Source: Bacillota bacterium (GTDB taxonomy: Bacteria > Bacillota > Clostridia > Oscillospirales > Oscillospiraceae). From it: DNA of 64,000 nt. Of the stretch, positions 60,546 through 64,000 are shown piece after piece. The stretch spans positions 1 through 64,000 of the forward strand of contig JAEXCS010000019.1 of assembly GCA_023402075.1 (NCBI GenBank), read 5' to 3'. Every line of letters starts with the position of its first letter. Within the stretch, counting starts at the first letter, position 1. Both the position numbers and the translations under genes were made by a program. The notes under the pieces were generated by a model that was not told the DNA's origin, made no database searches, and saw nothing but the letters and a program-made list of their open reading frames with translations.

Positions 60546-60908
60546 CTACTGCATTTCTATTTCACCAGTCATCCGAAATACAGCGGCAGGGGTTTCTCTG
60601 GATTGTGTCAAAACTCCCTCGAACGAGTATCTTCCATCATCCTTCCAACCAAGCCGATATTGCAGGGCCTTGAGAAACGCGATGCGCGCCATCGCGCAGG
60701 AGTTTTTTGTCCTAACCCAATAAGCCGGCGGAATCTCATACGCATCCAAATCATCCTTTGATGCGGCGGAAATCAGCAGATTTCCATTTTCCTCATCATA
60801 CCAGAAGCTGAGGTGCGTAGGATTCCCAAGCAACCCGATCATACGGCGGGGAAGAAAAATCCTTTTGCTTTTCATGCAAACTCTTATTGATAAATTATTC
60901 GATTTCAT
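60546..60908 (-). CDS. Small mobile-element protein, third copy of the recombinase-tail domain
   Basis: A 120-residue protein: SKRIFLPRRMIGLLGNPTHLSFW, YDEENGNLLISAA, then ARIAFLKALQYRLGWKDDGRY. These three blocks line up with blocks in the next upstream protein and with the C-terminal third of the serine recombinase, so all three share a domain. ATG 60908 follows GGAGGATG and lies 14 bp inside the previous gene, which argues for coupled translation. The fold hint is a small beta barrel plus helix. Function unknown. Confidence 0.65.
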   Translation of the reverse strand: MKSNNLSIRVCMKSKRIFLPRRMIGLLGNPTHLSFWYDEENGNLLISAASKDDLDAYEIPPAYWVRTKNSCAMARIAFLKALQYRLGWKDDGRYSFEGVLTQSRETPAAVFRMTGEIEMQ

Positions 60909-61644
60909 CGCCATCCTCCGCGCTCGGCCTAATCCCTCCATATGGGCGGTGCATCAACTCTTCCGGGGTAGGGAGCTTGGCACTGATTTGGACGTTATGC
61001 CGCTCCCCGGTCTTGTGGTCAATCGTGATAAAGGTGCTTGCCGTGTCCACCTTATACTTACCGTCCAATTCTTCAAGCGTATAGCCAAACCGGCCCTTCC
61101 AATCCTCCGGCATATTGATAATGGTATTGCGTTTTTTCTTCCCGCCCGCCGATTCAATTACTTCGGTGAAAACTTGCAGGCATTCGTCCAAATTGAACAC
61201 GATCACGCGTTTGCCGCCCAGTTCCTGATAGATTGCCATGCAGCGGTATTTGGCGGCACGATTCCATCCCATCATTTCGTAAACCATACTGCAAAATATT
61301 CTGGCCATACACTTGCGTGGGTTATTTTTATCTGCTTTGAGCGTGGCAAATTTGAGTGAGTCCCTGTCATAATCCTGACAGGGTTCTATGATAATGCGTT
61401 GATTTCCCTCATCAATATTGATCACAATATGCTGATGCTCCGGGAATAGATTGACGCAGGACATATTGAAGGTGACGCTGTCAATGGCAAAGGTGATTTT
61501 TGGCTTGAATATGGGGGAGAGAAAATCGCCGCGCACCCGCTGCACACTCTCCTTTTTCATCTCACTGTAATCGCTTAGGCCGCCCCGGCTCTTTTTGCCG
61601 GTTTCGGTTAAGAGATCAAGGCCTAATTGTTCGGTACTATCCAT
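60895..61644 (-). CDS. Mobile-element protein paired with the serine recombinase, second copy of the tail domain
   Basis: A 249-residue protein whose central part (SVTFNMSCVNLFPEHQHIVINID, RIIIEPC, MVYEMMGWNRAAKYRCMAIY, VIVFNLDECLQVF) matches the recombinase C-terminus block by block (GLCFSASCVSLLKHAEQVEILLH, RLLAVRDC, VLFDLMGWQENWKYKCTANY, VLLFDLSCCEFHL). A further shared motif is MPEDWKGRFGYTLEE against VPSDWLSGFGEALPD. It starts 8 bp inside the recombinase gene. Such a partner could modulate recombination direction or DNA binding; that is inference. Confidence 0.7.
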   Translation of the reverse strand: MDSTEQLGLDLLTETGKKSRGGLSDYSEMKKESVQRVRGDFLSPIFKPKITFAIDSVTFNMSCVNLFPEHQHIVINIDEGNQRIIIEPCQDYDRDSLKFATLKADKNNPRKCMARIFCSMVYEMMGWNRAAKYRCMAIYQELGGKRVIVFNLDECLQVFTEVIESAGGKKKRNTIINMPEDWKGRFGYTLEELDGKYKVDTASTFITIDHKTGERHNVQISAKLPTPEELMHRPYGGIRPSAEDGDEIE

Positions 61645-63343
61645 TCATACACCCCATTTCCGCGATTCGCCTTTCCGCTTCCTTGCGGGTGAGCGGTTTC
61701 ACCCCGCTTGCAAAGCCCGGCACAGCGGCGGCGACAGTGCCGATGCCCCAATCGTCCAGCGTATTTGCCAAAGCTCTTCTGCAAAGTAACATGTAGTCCG
61801 GCAGGGCTTCCCCAAAGCCTGACAGCCAATCGGAAGGAACCGCCCGGATCGGACGATCACCCTGTTCGTCCGGCGGCAGATGGAACTCACAGCAGCTAAG
61901 ATCAAAGAGCAGTACCTGCTCATCACTTTTTGAAAAGTAGTTTGCCGTACATTTATACTTCCAGTTTTCCTGCCACCCCATGAGATCGAATAGCACGCGG
62001 GACAGTTCTTTTGCCGGAATCAGCCTGCTGCTCCAGTCCACAGAATTCTTGTTTCTTTTGCTGCAATCGCGTACCGCCAGTAGTCTCTCACCGGGATGGA
62101 GGAGGATTTCAACCTGCTCCGCGTGTTTCAGCAGAGAAACGCAGCTTGCACTGAAGCAAAGTCCTCGGCGGGAGATGGTGACCATCGCCGTGTCCTTGCC
62201 GCCAAACAATTCCCGGCGCACACGCTTTGCGCCCATGATATAGGCAACCTCTGCCCGAACATCAATTTGTCGAATCCTTGCCATGACAAGAGCACCAAGA
62301 TAATGTCCGGCGTCATAACCACCAAATGCCGGGTTCATTGGAATGAATCCAGCCAGTAAGCCACGCCTTATTAGTTTAATCTCATATTCATGATTGAAAA
62401 AGGGAGACGCGTGGTTTGCTTTTAACAGAAGAAGTGCCCGTGCGTGTTCCTCTCTTGATACAATTCCCTCATGGTGTTCCGGTTCGTAATAGAGCCGCCG
62501 CTGTCCAACGTTTCGCCTTGTCTGATGGGTTAAAAAGCTGACCGTGTAGCTTTTTTGCATGATGATATCGCCGCAGTACCGCTCGTTGCGGCAGATTCCT
62601 GCAACAGAGGCTGGAGACCATTCCAAATTACCCTTTGCCGTGGGAAGTGCCAGATCGGTCAATATAGTGGCGATTTCCTTTTTTGAGTACCCGGACAGAA
62701 AGAGATCATAGATGAGCCGAACGGTTTTTGCGCCCTGCGGCTCAATCACCATCCGATACTTTCCATCTTTTTTGTAGCCCAGCAGGTTTTGGGTTGGACA
62801 TAAGTAATCGCCCCGGTCAAAAATGACTTGGAGCCCAAACCGCACTGATCCTGATTTTAACTCACTGTCCAGCTCCGCGAACATTGCGAGAACCGTCAAA
62901 ATCACTTTGTTTCCGGCTTCCAGCGTATTTAAGTTGTTGTTTTCAAAATAGATTCCTACAGGTGGGTCCAGCGTCAGCAATTCCTGCACCGTGTTAAGGC
63001 AATCCGTTGTGTTTCGCGCAAAGCGGGATACATCCTTTATGACAATTAAGTCGATGCTCCCGGTTCTACAGGCTTCAATCATCTCACGGAAACCGGTTCG
63101 ATTTCGCACACTGGTTCCACTGATGCCGTCATCAGAAAATATGCCGATGTACTCCCAATTGGGGTGTTGAGGGATGAATTTTTCGTAATACTCCCGCTGG
63201 TTTTTTAGGCTGTTCTCCTGATCCTTGCTGTCAGTGGACACCCGTGCATAGGCGGCAACGCGAAGCCTTTTCTGCCGCCAATCCTTACTGTTGTACCTTG
63301 GATCAACCTCGGAGATTATTCTTTTCCGCACGTTATCTACCAT
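61637..63343 (-). CDS. Large serine recombinase
   Basis: This 568-residue site-specific recombinase has an N-terminal resolvase domain (about 25-175): catalytic Ser in AAYARVSTDSKDQENS, arginines in DVSRFARNT, and GISGTSVRNRTGF. The recombinase domain follows (about 195-330: LLGYKKDGKYRMVIEPQ, AGICRNERYCGDIIMQKSY). The C-terminal third has no zinc-ribbon/coiled-coil as seen in many transposases. Instead it carries a domain that recurs in the two downstream proteins. AAGGAGG before ATG 63343 overlaps the helicase stop. It would integrate or excise the element at whose end it lies. Confidence 0.93.
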   Translation of the reverse strand: MVDNVRKRIISEVDPRYNSKDWRQKRLRVAAYARVSTDSKDQENSLKNQREYYEKFIPQHPNWEYIGIFSDDGISGTSVRNRTGFREMIEACRTGSIDLIVIKDVSRFARNTTDCLNTVQELLTLDPPVGIYFENNNLNTLEAGNKVILTVLAMFAELDSELKSGSVRFGLQVIFDRGDYLCPTQNLLGYKKDGKYRMVIEPQGAKTVRLIYDLFLSGYSKKEIATILTDLALPTAKGNLEWSPASVAGICRNERYCGDIIMQKSYTVSFLTHQTRRNVGQRRLYYEPEHHEGIVSREEHARALLLLKANHASPFFNHEYEIKLIRRGLLAGFIPMNPAFGGYDAGHYLGALVMARIRQIDVRAEVAYIMGAKRVRRELFGGKDTAMVTISRRGLCFSASCVSLLKHAEQVEILLHPGERLLAVRDCSKRNKNSVDWSSRLIPAKELSRVLFDLMGWQENWKYKCTANYFSKSDEQVLLFDLSCCEFHLPPDEQGDRPIRAVPSDWLSGFGEALPDYMLLCRRALANTLDDWGIGTVAAAVPGFASGVKPLTRKEAERRIAEMGCMNG

Positions 63344-63355
63344 TCCAGACCTCCT

Positions 63356-64000
63356 TCACAGCATCCAATACCAGCCGTCAGCGCGCTTGACGGATCGAAC
63401 GCCGAGGGCCTTTTTTGCACGGTCCACAGTGCGTTTGCCCATATCCATCTCACGGAACATTTCGTAAAGCCGCCCGCATGGAACTTCTTCGTCAGCAAGC
63501 AGTTCCGTAAGCTTTTCCATGACTACCGTTACTTTCCCACTGTCAGATGGAGCACCGCTTTCTCCATTTAACAGTTCGTCCACGGAAATATCGTATTCTC
63601 CAATCCATCGGATACCAGAATCCTCGTTAATTTCGAATGCAATTGGAGTGCCTTCTTTGGCGAGACTGTTTTTTTGCTGTGCCATAACCCGCACAGGGGT
63701 GTCATTTTTGATTCTGCCTACAAGTAAAACACTCCGAGCAACGGCTGTGATATCGATGGAACCGAGTCCGCGGTAAATGCTCTTGGAGCCGCTTGCCTTG
63801 TTCATATGCCCTACAATAACAATAGCGCATCCGGTACGCTCAGCTACGGCCGCAAGCTGTTTGAGCATTGGTCGAACCCCATCGGCACGGTTCATCTCAT
63901 TTCCTTCGCCCAAATAAGCCTGCAACGGGTCAAGCACCAGCAAGCGCGCTTTGGTTGCTTTAATCGCATTCTCTATCCTCACATCATTCAGCGTTAGTCC
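63356..64000 (-). CDS. RepA/RadA-type hexameric helicase, C-terminal part (5' end beyond window)
   Basis: The frame is open to the window edge, so only the last 214 residues are seen. KARLLVLDPLQAYLG is the Walker B strand and IVIVGHMNKASGSKSIYRGLGSIDITAVARS (in pieces) the sensor region of the AAA_25 / RepA helicase family common on Firmicutes prophages and conjugative elements. The C-terminal winged-helix region ends KKALGVRSVKRADGWYW. The Walker A part lies outside. It precedes the recombinase by 12 bp in the same transcript. Confidence 0.85.
   Translation of the reverse strand, partial: GLTLNDVRIENAIKATKARLLVLDPLQAYLGEGNEMNRADGVRPMLKQLAAVAERTGCAIVIVGHMNKASGSKSIYRGLGSIDITAVARSVLLVGRIKNDTPVRVMAQQKNSLAKEGTPIAFEINEDSGIRWIGEYDISVDELLNGESGAPSDSGKVTVVMEKLTELLADEEVPCGRLYEMFREMDMGKRTVDRAKKALGVRSVKRADGWYWML

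Overview
The window looks like a chromosomal segment of a GC-rich, endospore-forming Clostridia bacterium, most likely an Oscillospiraceae relative (Oscillibacter / Flavonifractor / Intestinimonas type). The evidence is Gram-positive style sigma-A promoters and strong GGAGG ribosome-binding sites, CIRCE control of groESL, T-box, lysine and FMN leader RNAs, sporulation genes (ylbJ, yqfC, yqfD and a SpoVB-like flippase), and a phoH-ybeY cluster. The genus is inference; there is no rRNA gene to settle it.

Layout. 1-3.8 kb: scarred mobile DNA (a chimeric integrase/mobilisation reading frame), a membrane glycerophosphodiesterase and a SpoVB-like flippase. 3.8-9.3 kb: an ABC-F protein and the complete ribDEBAH riboflavin operon behind an FMN riboswitch. 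9.4-10.8 kb: decayed mobile-element genes (a replication/HTH fragment and a tyrosine integrase with a large internal deletion) beside a Met-Glu-Val tRNA operon. 10.9-13 kb: groESL. 13-20.7 kb: housekeeping genes, an NfeD-SPFH pair, and an XdhC / dCMP deaminase / pyruvyl-transferase-FrhB fusion operon. 20.7-24.4 kb: a TrpB2-type enzyme under a tryptophan-type T-box, and an NhaC-family transporter under a lysine riboswitch. 24.4-37 kb: DUF523, DUF3783, NUDIX, an amino-acid permease, mreB, comFC with an XRE regulator, ylbJ, yqfCD, phoH-ybeY and recD2. 37-44.7 kb: a nucleoside uptake and salvage locus (two permeases, ATPase, BMP lipoprotein, deoD, deoC, MBL hydrolase). 44.9-47.5 kb: an exported trypsin-like protease and a DEAD-box helicase. 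47.6-53.2 kb: a DtxR-family metalloregulator with a 34-residue membrane peptide, then a TetR regulator and a two-subunit ABC transporter. 53.4-60.2 kb: an AT-rich AraC regulator, a leader region of about 1.2 kb, adhE, a degenerate non-catalytic ADH paralogue and a radical SAM protein. 60.5-64 kb: the end of an integrated element (RepA-like helicase, large serine recombinase and two small proteins).

The most unusual points are: (i) the adhE - dead-ADH - radical SAM trio, in which every iron ligand and the NAD-motif aspartate of the second protein have been replaced; (ii) a domain that occurs three times in a row in the terminal element, once fused to the serine recombinase and twice free-standing; (iii) a lysine riboswitch in front of an NhaC-family gene, which re-labels it as a probable lysine transporter; (iv) the pyruvyl-transferase/FrhB fusion; (v) near-perfect dyad operators at the TetR and DtxR promoters. 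No CRISPR array, rRNA gene or intact insertion sequence was seen.
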